Source: Neocallimastix lanati (nom. inval.)
Lineage: Eukaryota > Neocallimastigomycota > Neocallimastigomycetes > Neocallimastigales > Neocallimastigaceae
NCBI GenBank assembly: GCA_016946835.1
Contig: JACVTC010000172.1
Coordinates: forward strand, 273,415-337,414
Length of the DNA: 64,000 nt
Direction: 5' to 3'
Every line of letters begins with the position of its first letter. Positions within the stretch are counted from its first letter, which is position 1. Below are positions 24,701 through 38,963 of the stretch, piece after piece. Below the pieces are notes generated by a model. The model was not told the DNA's origin, made no database searches, and saw only the letters and a list, made by a program, of their open reading frames with translations. A program made the position numbers and the translations under genes.

Positions 24701-25981
24701 CTGCTGAAACAAGAATACTATCATTTTCTGTCCAATACAACGAATTAATTTTTCCATTATGTCCTTTGAGATTTCCTAAACATTTATATGTCCATGTTGA
24801 AAATAATTGAATTGTTGTTCCATTTGTTGCTGCAAACATATGACCACCAAAACAAAACTTACACTTTTTATTATTTTATAATATAATATATGTATATATA
24901 GTTAAGATAATTATTATAAAACTCATTTAAAAAATAATATATCTATATTAAAAAATTGGATCCACATTTATACCTCATTACAATTCTTAATATAAAATTC
25001 TTTTACTTCTCGTATATCATTAATTAAAATATTCATAAGTCTTAATTTATCAGAAAATCCTATGAGCATGAATAATCCAGATGGATGAAGAGCAATAGAA
25101 AAAATTTTTTCTTGAAAAGACTTATCTAATTCGCAATCCCCAGTATAATAATTCCATATTTTTACACATCTATCAACACCACATGAAGCTATTATAGGTT
25201 TCCTTGCACATATATCTATACATATTATTGGACCAACGTGATATACAGGAGTTACTGGTATAAACGTATTACTCTTAAAATATAATATTTTTAATTATTT
25301 TAAAAATTTTATATATTATATGATTAATAGTTATAGTTTAAAATATTAATAAATATAATATATTATATCTACTTCTGAAGAACCAAGTTCAACGTTAAGT
25401 TTTAAAATTTGATTTTTATTTGTTAGTGCAAACATAAATTCTTTATGCCGCGATAATGATATTGATTTTATTCTTGTTGTCTTTGTTGGAAGTGAGAAAG
25501 ATTGAATTAATTGACATATACTTAAAGGTTCTTTTTTTTTTCTTGAAATATATTGAATATTAGAAAATATACCATCTTTACCAGACACATAAAATCCTGT
25601 GGTATTTGATACTATTATATCAATTCTATCTTTACTGTCGGAACCCATTAAATTAATTTCAGAATTTGGTATTGAATCATCTTCAGGATAATAATCTGGA
25701 TCAAATATATCCTTAACATTTTTATTTATATTTAAAATGCCTACATTTGATTTTTCTTTTTTTAATGTTTCTATATTATCATTTTCTTTGTTGTTTAATA
25801 ATTTACTGTTGCTTTCTAAATCATTTGAACTCAATGCCACATCTTTTATAAATTCATCATAATGTATTATATGTATTAATGATTCATTACAATAAATTAA
25901 AATCCTCCCATTATTTGTTCCAGCTGCAATTTTATCAGATCTAATCCAATCATGACAACAATATACCTATTTATATTTATT

Positions 25982-26014
<33 letters not shown>

Positions 26015-26862
26015 CTATTATCTTTTTTAATATATAAATGTTTATATACTTCAAGATGCAAAATTTATAAACATTATTAATTGAAATAAATAATATTTAT
26101 TATTATTATACCTCTCTTTGTGATAATTTTTTACATGTATATAATTTATTTAAAGTGCTTCCAAATTCATATACATTTATGTAATGACCACCCAAAATTG
26201 ATACTTTTTTATTGTTTGAATTTTCAAAATTATAACAAGGTAAAATTTCTTTAACAATTCCATTTTCTTCTGGACATGTGTCAGTTGTTGCTAATATTTT
26301 TGAAAATTTTAAAGAATAAAAAAATAAAGTCCAATCAGGTTTTCCTGTTTGAATAAATAATAAATGGTTTTCACTTGTAAATGAAGCATATATTATATCC
26401 TATTATATATAATTAATATATACTATAAATGAAAATGAAATAAATTATTAATTCTATAATTTAAATATTAACAAGATTACCAATTTTTCTTCTTTATCTG
26501 TTATTATTTCATATAATTTTGTTTTTCTTAAATTTAATATATCAAATAAATGTATCATTATTTTTCCAGGTACACTTTCTATTATAGCCATTAATGACCT
26601 ATCACAAGATTGTGTTATAAAATCTATTTGACCTTCGTCGCATATAGGGAAAAATCGTTGTACTTTATGATCCACATTATATGCTATAATATATTTTAAC
26701 ATTTGATGTCAATAATTCATTGAATAGTAATAAAGATTAAAGTTTTATATAAAATAAATGCAAACATACCAATAATGTGCTTTCCGGAACTAAACATTAC
26801 CATCCCTTCATCAATATAAAACACATTATTATTGATGTCATCATTAATACCGAATACATGAC

Positions 26863-26866
<4 letters not shown>
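21786..26866 (-). CDS. CFAP57: CFAP57 (WDR65)-type cilia/flagella WD40 coiled-coil protein, multi-exon
   Basis: Exons run right to left. The N-terminus HVFGINDDINNNVFYIDEG (26770-about 26866) splices with phase 1 to AYNVDHKVQRFFP (26481-26683). Then come WD40-rich exons at about 26112-26400, 25373-25966, 24974-25273, 24555-24857 and 24128-24448, with motifs such as CCHDWIRSDKIAAGTNNGRI, CVKIWNYYTGDCELD, SAGSDGAVYVWDIHQMKR and HSDSVTSIGLSFDTQILITA. From about 24053 downwards the exons encode long coiled coils (for example 23738-23974, 23074-23286, 22449-22640, 22141-22353). CFAP57 is an axonemal protein that helps dock inner-arm dynein and so acts in flagella; it fits a fungus with flagellated zoospores. 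The initiator Met is not resolved: the sequence before HVFG enters an (ATT)n run without an in-frame ATG, so a small 5' exon is likely. The 3' end is also uncertain: the stop at 21786 follows one splice choice, and another would end near 21724. Confidence 0.82.

Positions 26867-26868
<2 letters not shown>

Positions 26869-26912
<44 letters not shown>
26869..26912. repeat. (ATT)n microsatellite at the 5' end of CFAP57
   Basis: About 15 ATT units immediately upstream (minus strand) of the HVFG exon; they obscure the first splice site or start codon. Confidence 0.9.
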
Positions 26913-26914
<2 letters not shown>

Positions 26915-27921
26915 ATATAATAGAAATATAATTCATTATTAGTTGTTTAAACTTTTATTAATTAATATAATGTTTCTTTTAATAATAAAGAATAATTAAT
27001 GGTTACTTGAACTATTATATATTAATATTCATATTAATTTTTCCATTAATTAATAATGCATTGTTAAATACCTATATGATATGGCCACTAAAGACATTAT
27101 TAATATTTATGATATTAAAAATATTCATATATTTGTGTTTTACTTTTTTTTTTTTTTCTAGTCCCAATACTTTAGATTAAATATTAAGAATAAGAACTTA
27201 ATATATTTATATCAAATATGTAATTCAAATGAAATAAATTTTTAATTAAATATTATAACGCGTAGCAAAAAAAATTTTTTTTTCATTAACTTTATATTAA
27301 AATATAAATATATAAAATAAAATTCAGTTAAAATTAAAATAGTTTAATAATTTAATAGTAAATATTAATATTAAAAATATATATATATATATATATATTA
27401 AATATTAAATTTAATAATTACACTTTAATTATATAAAATTTTAGAAATGATCCATAATGAATATAAAATTGAAAAACGTATTTATAAAAAAAAATATAAT
27501 ACATATATATATTTATGTATATTATCATTACTTTATATCTATATATATTAAATTCTTTTTTAAAAATATAATATTTAAATGTATAATTAATACTTCGATT
27601 AACATCAGAAATATATATATATATATATATTTATAAATATTTATAAATTAAATATTAAAATAAATAATAAAAGAGCTTTTTATTTTATATTTTATTATAT
27701 TTTTATTTTTTAAATTTTTTGTTGTAAAATATTTTTTTTATTAAGTTTAAAAGTTAATTGTAATATGCCTAATTATTAAAAATGTTTTATAATAAAATAT
27801 ATATAAACTTCTATAAATGATAAATAATCTTATATTACTTATTATTTCTAACATTCAATAATAAATTCAAAACTTCTATATAAAAAATAAATAAAATGAA
27901 TATATTAATTGCAAACTATTA
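26913..27921. other. Intergenic region, no gene confirmed
   Basis: A/T-rich. It may hold a short first exon of CFAP57 on the minus strand and the 3' end of the Asn-rich gene. Several (AT)n tracts are present, for example about 27380-27400. Confidence 0.5.
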
Positions 27922-30900
27922 CTACTTTGTTTCTGTAAAGCTATTAATATTTTCATCTATATTTGATGAATTCCATTTTTTTTGTGGATTTATCCAAAGA
28001 TTAGTAATTTCTTCTGATGGCCATGATTCATGTGTAGTCGATAATTTTGAAAAATAATCTTCATTATTAGAATACCAATTTTCATCATTCGAATATAATA
28101 AATTGTTAGTTTCTAATTGTGTTAATTCAGTAGTTGTTGGATTCGTACTTTCAATAGGTAAAGTATCTTTTTTATCAATCTTATTATTTATTGGATATGA
28201 GAAGTCTAAATAACAGTCAGGATTTGTAATAATTTCATTACTTGGTGACGAATTAAATAAAAACGATTGTGCTAATGGTTCATCTAACTGAGATGAAAGA
28301 TTAATATAATCTGAAACAGAAATATTAGTTACTGGTATTTCTTTTGTTAAATCAGTATTATTTATCTTTTCATCCTGATGCTTATCATTTTCGATTTTTG
28401 TTTTATTAATTTCTTTGGTTTTTAATTCTTTACTATTTAGATTTTCGTTTTTAATTTCATTTTCTTTATTAATATTAATATTTTTATTTTCAATATCCTT
28501 ATTTTCAATATTTCCTTTGCTTATATCTTTAGTTTCAGTACTTTTAATATCATTATTTTTATTTTCAACACATGCATTTTCATTGTCTTTATGGTCAACA
28601 ATTTTATTTTCAACATTTTTACATTCTTCTTCTTTTTTTATTTCTTCATAATTATCTAATTTCTTTTCTTTTTTATATTGTTCATTTTTAATTTGATTTT
28701 CTAATTTTTCAGAATCCTTAGCCATGGTTGCCTTATCATTATTATTCTTTTCATCTTTAATATTTAATGATGCATCAATATCTAAAATGTCATTATCAAT
28801 CATAAACAAAGATAATGAATTTAACTGATTATCCATATTTAACGGTAATTGATCTTGAGAAAGTGTATTTGTTTGAATTTGATCAATTGACATTAATTGA
28901 GAGGAATTAGTTTCTTTTAATGAATCATTTTCATTTTCATTTTCAGTATTCATTGGTGTTAATGTATTATAATTTTTATCCTTTACCATCATACGAAGTT
29001 TTAATCTCTTTTGGATATTATCTTTAATTGAATCTTTGGACGAACTTTCTGATAAATTATCAATATTTGAAAATCCCGAATTCTCGGTACTCTTAGAATT
29101 ATTATTTATTTCATCACTTGAATTGAATAATAGAATATTATCATCATTACTATTAATAGTTTTGTCATTATTTAAAGTAGAATACAAATTATAGCAAGGT
29201 TCATTATTACTACAAGTTTTTTCTTGCTTTTCTGATAAACATTGATTATTTAATATATCAATTTGTTCTTCTTTCGAATTATATTCCATGAATACTGACT
29301 TATTAATATCTTTATTATTTGTATTTACATCCATAGTAATAGTTTTTTCTATAGGTTTATCAATATAGTTTTCTAATTTATTATTGATATTATTATTATT
29401 AGTATTATTATTTTCATTCTCTTCAGAGGGAGATAAGGAACTTTTATTATTGTTAATGTCATTATTTTTTTCATCATTCATTTTATTTTTATTTTCTTTT
29501 TCATTTTTATTTATAATTTCATTATCTCTTTTTTCTTCAATTATATTATTATTAATTTGTTGATCAGTACTCTTTACTATCTTTGAATTAGGAATAACAT
29601 TATCAAGTCCATTATTATCAATATTAATATCATTTATATTATTTTTATTATCAACTTTATTATTAATACATGTTTGGGAATAATTATTAAATGGTTCCTT
29701 TTTAATTAATGGATTCATCATTTCATTACTTTTATAATTGTTAATACTTTCGGTTGATATTTCATTTGGAACAGAATTCTCATATATATATTTATATTTA
29801 TTATTAATTATTTGATTATTAGAGTAATCTTTTCTATTGTAATATTTAGTATTATAACTATTCATATTATTATTTATTGGTTGATTTAAATTTTCATAAG
29901 TACTATTGTAAATATAATTATTATTCATTCTCATTTTATTTTCATTTTGCATATAAGATATTTCCTGTTTTAATCCTTTCATTTCTTCTTTTTGTTGCAA
30001 TCTAAGAATTAGTTTACGTTGTAATCTCATTCTAAGATTATTATTTCCATTTTGATTCATATAGCTTGTATCACAACTTAAAAGATTGGAGCTAGAAGAT
30101 GAATTACTCAATGACATAGATGGATTTGGTGTAACATATGGATTTTGATTTAAATTTCGATTATTTTGATATGACATCATCATAATTTGATAATTAGATG
30201 AATTGTTCATATTTGTCATTGGTGAAAATTGAATGGATGATGTATTTGGAGATAAATGATTTGAAATCATCATTTGATTTTTATTATTTAGATTTCTGTA
30301 ATTTTGTTGATATGAACCAGAAGGGACATTTTGATTATGATTCTGTGAATAGTTGTACTTTTTAACAGAATTATAATTATAATATTGATTATATTGTGTT
30401 TGTGAATTTGAATATACTTCATTAGATTGCTTTTGTTGATAATATGTCTGTTGTCGTGGATCTTGTACAACTTGTTCATTTTTCTGACTATTGACACTAT
30501 TATCATTATAATTCATTGGTCCATTATATATTGGCAATTTTTGACGCTTGTTAGGATGGATATAATTCTTTTGAACCATTGATATAGGATAATTCATTGG
30601 ATAGCCATTAATAGGTACATTATATGATGGTTGAACCATTTGTGGATTATTACTAAACATAATTTGAGATGACGATCTATATGGTGTTTTAATATTACTA
30701 TATTCATTTTCTGTTTGATTATCTTTAAAATATATAAGAGAAATTTATAAATACAAATTTAAATTATTATTATATGCTTTAAATATAATATCGATCAATT
30801 ATTAAATATTTAAATAAATAAATATATAAATGTATATATTTCTTTTTACATTGATATATATTATTTCTCTTTCTCTTTAACTTATCATCTTTATCTATTT

Positions 30901-33365
30901 CATTTTCATTTTTGTAATATGGAATATTTTTTTGATTATTATACATATTATAGGTTTCATTTGGTAAAATGTTTGATTTTTGATCATAATCTTTTCTCAT
31001 TTTATACATATATTCCATGTTTGGGTTGCAACATCCAATAGAATTATCATTTAATTCTTTTTTATTAGGATAAATAATATTTTTATTGGCATTTATATTA
31101 TCTATTATAATAATCATTAATATATAAATAAAAAGTTAATATAAATTCATTTATATATATTTAATAATGAAATATAGTTTATGTAATTATTAAAATAATT
31201 ACCTTTTGATTTATTCTTACAGTCTTTATTAATCATATAAACTAAAGATGAAATATTGCTAATGTCATTATCTAAAGGAAATTTAACCCATTTATCGACG
31301 TCATCTTTAATGATACTATCTTCTGTATTTTTTATTGATGATTTTGATGAAGAAAATTGATTATTTATATCATTATATAATAAATCCATCGAATTTGACA
31401 TATCTGAAGAGAACATATTATTATTAATAGAACTTGTATCGATATAACTTGTAGAATTTGATATATTTCCATAATACTCATTTGAAATTGTAGCTGTTAA
31501 TGGAATATTTTTATTAATATTTGAATATTTGCTTATTAATTCATTATTTTTATTATTATTATTATTTATATCAACCGAATTTAGGATTTCGGTTTCTTTT
31601 TTCATTGGATATAATGAATTTACTGATGATGAAATATTACTATTATATGAATTATTTTCGTATATAGATGGATCATATAAATTAATAGTCGCTAATTCAG
31701 GTCTACTACCATTACCATATACTGATGATATTGAAGATGAAAAAGAATTACTAATATTATTATTCAATGAATTATTTGTATTATATTGAAATGAATTAGC
31801 AGATACTTGATAATTGAGATACTGTTTTTCTTGACTATTTAGAGAATTATTATTATCAATGATATTATTATTCTCAATATATTCTAAATTATCATTATTA
31901 TTATTGCTTTGAATAATTTTTTCGTTTTCTTCAATATTTTTTTCATTTTTAGAATCAATTTCCATTTTTTCTTTATCATTTTCTTCATTTTTTATTTCAG
32001 ATTGTTCTTTATTAATTTCTTCTTTATTGAGATTAATTTTCGTATTTTCATCTAAATTATAAATAATACAGAATTTATTATATAAATATATATATGTTTA
32101 AATGAATTAATATATCATAAATATTTAAAATATACAATTTTTATTCAATTTTATATTTTATTTATTTATTTATTTATTTATTTATTAATATATATATTAC
32201 CAGAATTTTCTAATTTTATATTCTTATCAATATTTTTATCATCATCTTCCTGGTTATTTACATTACTTTTTTTGTTTTTTCTTAAGGATGCCGAATTAAG
32301 ATTTTTTGATGAATTTTTCCTTTTTGCTTTATGTACAGTTTTTTCTTCATTTTCTACTATTACTTGTTTTGGATTTTCATCAATTTTATTATTCATAATA
32401 TTATTATTATCTGATTGATCATTAGAGTTTTTTAATTTTTCTTTTTTTTCTTCTTTAGCTAACTCATTATTTATTTTATTAATTAACTTTTGCTTTTTAA
32501 TATGTTCAATGTTTTGAGTTTTATTTACTTTTCTGGTTTCTTCAATTTTAGTACCATTATTAAAATCGGAATTTTTTAAATTAGAATTGTTTACTTCTTT
32601 TATAATTTCTTTCTTAATTTGAGATACTAATTTTTTTTCATTAATATTTTTTTTATCATCATTGTCATCAACATTGTCATCATTTTTATTATTATCATCT
32701 TTATTATCAACTTTATTGTTTTCATATAAAACTTTATTTAAATTTTCCTCAGATTTTTCTAAATTTTTTAATGCTAAATCCATATTTTTTAAGACTTCAT
32801 TGTTAATATTATTATTGATATCACCTTTCAATATATTTTGATTCTTATCATCTTTATTATTTTCATTACTATTATTGTTAGCTTTTGTTGTGTCTTTTAT
32901 ATTCAGTTCTTCTTTATTTTCATTGTTAATAATTTTTTTCTCATCTTTTATGCCTGAATTAGAGAATGATGTTATTTTATCATTTTTATGTGATTCGTTA
33001 TTTATAGAATTAAATGTAAACTCACTACTACTACAGCTACTATATGTTTCACTTATATCATTATACTCTATATTTTTAATATTTAAACTGATATTATTAT
33101 TAATATCTTCAATTGAATTAACCGATGGAAGTAATAAATTTTCCACATATTCTGCATTTTTAATAACATTTAAATTATCATCTTTTTCATTTTTAACTAA
33201 TGAATTATTTATCCCGGAATCATCATCCTTCACTATAGGATTAATTTCATTAAATGCCTTAGTATTTTTTAATTTATTGAAATATTTTAATATTTTACTT
33301 GAATCACAATTTTTTATTTCATCAATATCTTCAGAACAGCTTACTGAACTATCTTGACGTAACAT
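27922..33365 (-). CDS. Asn/Ser-rich 1688-aa protein, 4 exons, function unknown
   Basis: Phase-consistent exons are 33365-32201, 32051-31203, 31101-30850 and 30722-27922, giving 1688 codons before the stop. The start MLRQDSSVSCSEDIDEI is the first ATG. Nearly all of the protein is low-complexity Asn, Lys, Ser, Glu and Gln. Short patches stand out: a basic stretch at the end of exon 1 (KRKNSSKNLN, LRKNKKSN); GCCNPNMEYMYKMRKDY in exon 3; an Arg/Leu/Gln helix in exon 4 (RMRLQRKLILRLQQKEEMK) with a second RLKLRMMVKDKN; and an acidic, Trp-containing C-terminus (ENWYSNNEDYFSKL, EEITNLWINPQKKW). The composition, basic helices and acidic aromatic patches would suit a transcriptional regulator or scaffold; this is inference. 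No conserved domain was recognised. The gene has the same Asn-rich style as the retroelement proteins but no retroelement motif. Confidence 0.75.
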
Positions 33366-34385
33366 TATATTTTAATATTTAAATATAATAATATTATTTT
33401 TTCTTAAAAAAAAAATACATAAAATAATAACAATATTTTTATACAATTGATTTAAAAAATTTTTTTTTTTTATTAAATTTAATTATTAATAATAAATAAA
33501 TTTCAATTATATTACTGGATGATCAAACATAAAAACAAATACTTATCACAAATAAAACTACATATAGATTAAAAAAAATATATATAATAATATGAATAAA
33601 ATAGTATAAAAATATATTATATGCAATATGGTTGTAATGAAATATTAAAATTAAATTATACCGCTAATAGTGTTGAATTAACATATTTACAGAAAAAAAA
33701 AAAAAATAAAAAATATGAAATATTATATGATGTGAAGTAATAATAATTGAATAATAATTTTATATATATTATATAAAGTATTACTATTAATTAATTTTAA
33801 CACTCTAATTTTTTATTTTTTTCATTACTATTATTTCTTTAAAAAATAGATAAATATGAATATGTAAAAAAAAATTACACTAATAATAATATATAAAGTA
33901 AAATTAATAATATTAATAATAACAATTATAAATATTTTTGTTATATTTAAAAATCATAGGAATCTTAATATTTAACTATTAGTATAAGGAACATTTTGTT
34001 TTATCAATATATAATTATTGATAATAAATTTTATAAGATTATATTCATAAAAAAAATTAATAAAAAATTTTAAACTTTATTCTTTTTCTTTTTTTTCCCG
34101 AGTTTTAACAAAATTTTAATTAATAATTTATATTATAAAAATAATAATAAAATTTATATAATGCTCTAAAATTGTGTTTTATTATAAAATATGAATCTAT
34201 ACATATTAATGTACAATAATTCTAAATATCTTCTTTATTAATTTTACTTATTATTTACATTATTATCTATAATTTATATAATAAAATAAAAAAAATAAAA
34301 TAAAATAAAAAGAGTAGAAAAAATTATATCATAATTCTTAATCATCTAAGCTTTGTTAATATTAATGTAGTTTTTATATATATAT

Positions 34386-34423
<38 letters not shown>

Positions 34424-34971
34424 TTATTTTATTGTTTGCTTTAATAATAATTGTTTAAATATTCCTATTGGATAAATTTTATATTATTTTACTTAATAAA
34501 AAATATATATAATAAAATTTTAAAGTTAAAAAATTGAAAAAATAAAATTCTATCTATAATACCAATTATATAAATAATTAATAAAAAGAAGAATATTATA
34601 ATAAATATATTGAAATTAAAACAAATATCTTCAAATATAAATATCTTTATAATTTTAGTATATAATTAATATATATATTTTCTTAATATTATAACAAATT
34701 ATCTATCCATTATATTCTTTGTCATAATTTAATACTTTAATTTATATATATATGAAGTATTTTTTTTTTTATATTCAAAGAAAAATAAAATATTTAAAGT
34801 ATATAAGTATATATATTATTGAAATTGAAAAAGACAATAAGTTTAATCTTTGTTAGAAGTCGTTATATAAATAATTTATATTTAATATAATGATATTAAA
34901 AAAAAAAAAAAAAATGTATAATATATGAATAAAGAAGAAAAAAATTTTTTTTTTGAATCTTATGTTAGGAC

Positions 34972-35005
<34 letters not shown>

Positions 35006-36050
35006 ATAGGACGTAAATTATAAGTTTTAATAAAAAAGATATCAATTTTAATGAAATAATTTAATAAAATGATTATTAAAATATAATAATATACTTTAAC
35101 ATTATTATTATATATCTTATGATTATTCATTAAAGTAAATAAAATTTAAACAGAAAACATTTTATTGTATTTCATTTAAAATAGTGATTTTTATTTGTCT
35201 TTGTCATATTTAATTTTTTTTAAAAAGTTTAAATATCTTAACAAAAATTATAGATATAATAGAAATAATAAAACTTCATAAATAATTCAAAATTATATAA
35301 AAATTAATATCTAATTCTCGAATAAAATAATAATTATTTAATACAAACTTATAAAAACTATATTTATTTATATTTTAAATAATTATAATAAAATATTATT
35401 ATTTAGTAATTAATATTTAATTTCTTATCGTTTAGTAATTAGTATTATTTATAATCAATAATATTATTTTAAATTCTAATTGTTTTATAAAATTTAATTT
35501 TAAATCAAAAAGATTCTTATAAAATTATGTTTTGCTTGAAATAAATAATGAATGGTATAATTTTGGCTAATATTTTCTAATAAAAAACATTTAAGAAATG
35601 AATTCTTTTAAAAAAAAAAATTTTAAATATATATAATTTAAATATATATTATATTATTTTATTATATTATATATATTTTATATTTTATTTTATTATATTT
35701 TATATTTTATTTTATTATATTTTATATTTTATTTTATTATATTTTATATTATTTTATTTTATATACATATTTCATCTATTTATCTTATTTTATTTTATTC
35801 AATCTGTACTTTTCATTTTTGTTAATTAGCTAAGAAATGTAGAGATAATAGAACAAAGAGTAGTTTATTACTTTAATAAAAAACTAAGTAAAAAAAAAAA
35901 TTATTATTACTTTAAAAATTAAGAAATTAATTCCATAAGTCATATTGATGATACTCATAAAATTAAGAATAAAATAAGCGAGTAAATAAGTTTACAAAAA
36001 CAAAAATATAATAATACAAAATAAAAAAAAAAAAATTTTAGAGCTCTTTA
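33366..36050. other. Long intergenic region, no gene seen
   Basis: Extremely A/T-rich. Holds a poly-T of more than 30 at about 34389-34422, paired poly-T/poly-A near 34970-35006, and a TATTTTATTTTATTATATTT tandem tract at about 35650-35760. It includes the upstream region of the Asn-rich gene. Confidence 0.6.
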
Positions 36051-36144
36051 TTAGTATGGAAATTTACTAAAAAGTTTAAAATTTATTCCGTCCTCTTCAG
36101 AATCAGTGTGTATAACTAAATAATATTTTCCAGTTTTAAGAATT
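36051..36144 (-). pseudogene. Orphan terminal exon (coding-like fragment)
   Basis: The minus strand, after a consensus acceptor (ATTTTAG), reads RILKTGKYYLVIHT then DSEEDGINFKLFSKFPY and a stop at 36051-36053. Composition and pattern are clearly protein-like: a beta-strand-rich C-terminus resembling C2-like or calpain domain III ends. No matching upstream exon was found to 37067, so it is either the remnant of a lost gene or a last exon whose partners I cannot see. Family assignment is weak. Confidence 0.45.
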
Positions 36145-36486
36145 CTAAAATTTTATACCAAAGATAAATATATTATTCTTATTAATAAAACATTTTCAAA
36201 ATTTTGAATTTGTATTTTATGAAACTAAATTATATATATCATTAAATATTATTTAATAACATTTTATTATATTTTATAGAAAAAATATGTTATTAAAATA
36301 TATATGTATATTTATGTACTACTAATATTTATTTTATAATATTGTTATTGTTGTTGTAAAATCATTCAATTAGAAAAAAATGTTTATAAATATAAATATC
36401 AATAATATTTTTTTTCTCTCCCTTATTAAAAAAATTACATTTCACATAATTAAGAACAATCAATATATTTTTATTAATATAATTAT

Positions 36487-36517
<31 letters not shown>

Positions 36518-37067
36518 TTTAATTTTATTGTTAATTTATTAATAAATTAAGAGTTTTTATAATTTTTTAATTAGAACTATATATTAAGCAATAATTAAGA
36601 TAGTAAATATATATATATATAATATATTGAGTTTTATGTAACCTTTCAAGTAAAAATATAAACAATAAAAAACGAATAAATTAGTATTTCAACATAAAAA
36701 AATAAAGAAAAAAAAAAAAATAAGAAAAAAAATTTATAAAAAAATATTATAATAAAAAAAAAAAAAATAATATATATATACATATATGTGTATAAATATA
36801 TTAAATTTCTTCCTTCTTAGTGTTAGAAAGAAAATACTATATATTTTCTTAGAATCAATCTATTTTTAAATTATTATATAGATATATATATTTTCTTTTC
36901 ATACAAGTCAATAATAATTTTTAAGATTTTGTTTTATTATTATTTTATTATTATTGAAATAAATAATTATTTGTAATCTTTAAATAATATAAAAAAAAAT
37001 TAATAATTTTAATATTATTATATTATTATTATTATTTTAGCTATTTTTATTATATAAATTATTAAAA
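36145..37067. other. Intergenic region upstream of the phosphatase gene
   Basis: A/T-rich with poly-A tracts (for example about 36494-36517 and 36760-36768) and (ATT)n near 37020. No specific promoter element was identified. Confidence 0.5.
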
Positions 37068-38047
37068 ATGAGAATAAAACAAAGAATAATATTATTAACA
37101 GGATTTTCGATACTTATTTTAACAACATTTTATTTAATAAAAAATAATGATTCCAGTAGTACATCTTTCGGTCATAATATAAAAAATTTAAAGCAATTTA
37201 TTTTAAGTATTGAAGATTATGAGAATTTCACTAATAATTATTGTCAAGCGAAATATCCTGTTATTGAGGAATATACAAAACCAGTATGATTAATTATAAT
37301 AGTATTATTTACATTATTTACAGTAACAACAATAATATAGACATTTAATAATAATAATAATAATAATAAATATATATATATATATATATATATTTTTACT
37401 TTTTTAAATATTAGAAAAATGCAAAACTAAAAATGGTTCATGTTGTAACTAGACATGGTGATAGGTTGAAATTTATTTATTTATTTATTTATTTATTTTT
37501 TTTTTTTTTTTTTTTTTTTATTTATTTATTTTTTATGTTATTATTATTATTATTTTCATATATTAAAATATTATAAATAATTAATATAAATTTAAAAAAT
37601 TATTATATATTCATTTGGATTTTTATAAAACATAATCAAAGATCGCCAACACATGCTTTACCAAATGAAGACATAGCTTGGGATGTTTGCAATTATAGCG
37701 AAGGAAATAAAGTATCTTCTTTTCCAGATTTTGTTATTAATAAAAAAGTGGACGTTGATTTAATGCATAATCCATATGCGAAGCAAGTTTATTGGGAAGG
37801 AAATTGTGGAATTGGTCAACTTACTGATAAGGGGATTAAACAACATAAAAATTTGGGAAGTCATTTAAGAGAAATTTATTTAAAGGATGATTATAATCTT
37901 AATAATAATAAAGTTAATGTTAAAAATTGGTTTTGGGATGTTGATAGTATGAGTAAAGAAGATTATGAAAAAGAATTAAAATCTAAAAATATTGGAGGAA
38001 GAATATGGGCCAAAAGTACCGAAACAAGGTTAATATTTTTGTCAAAC

Positions 38048-38078
<31 letters not shown>

Positions 38079-38931
38079 TTTCCTTAATTATTTATAAAAT
38101 AAATTTACACATTTAATAAAATATATATTTAAATTTTATTTCAATAAATATAAAGTCGAACAATGGTATCTGCTCAAGCTTTTCTTAGTGAATTTATTCC
38201 AGATGCTAAAAATGTAACATTAAATATAGCTCCAAGATATCTTGAAATGTTAACACCAAATGCACATCCATGTCGTAGACTTAGAAGTTATGTTGAGAAA
38301 ATGAAAAAATCACCCCAATATAAACAAAAAGTTAAGGAAACAGAAAAATCATATAAAACATTAAAAAAAATACTTGGAACTGAAAAATATGAATTAAGTT
38401 TTGAACGCTATTTTGATACTATACAAGGAAGAAGATGTTGGAATAAACCAATGCCATGTTCAAAAGAATTCAATAAATCTAATGACGAAAAAAATAGAGA
38501 AACTCAATGTGTAGATAAATCTCTAGCAGATATTATTATTAATATGGGTAATTGGGAAAGAGCTTATCAATATAATATCAGAGGATGGAATGGGGCACTA
38601 GATCTTGCTAAAATGAGAGTTGGTCCATTGCTTTTAGAATTTCTTACAAATATGTTACGTAGTATTCAAGGTATAGATCATCGTCGTTTTCTTTTGTATT
38701 CTGCACATGATAGTACTATATCAGCAATATTAGGTGTATTATTAGATAAGCCTTTCCATTGGCCAGGGTAAATTTAATCTTATTTATTTATTTATTTATA
38801 TATATATATTTATATATTTATTTATTTTAAATACACATCAGTTATAATAATAATAATAATAATAATAATTATATTAAAAATAATTATAATTATAATAAAT
38901 TTTAATTATATTTTTTTTCTAAATTTATATT

Positions 38932-38963
<32 letters not shown>

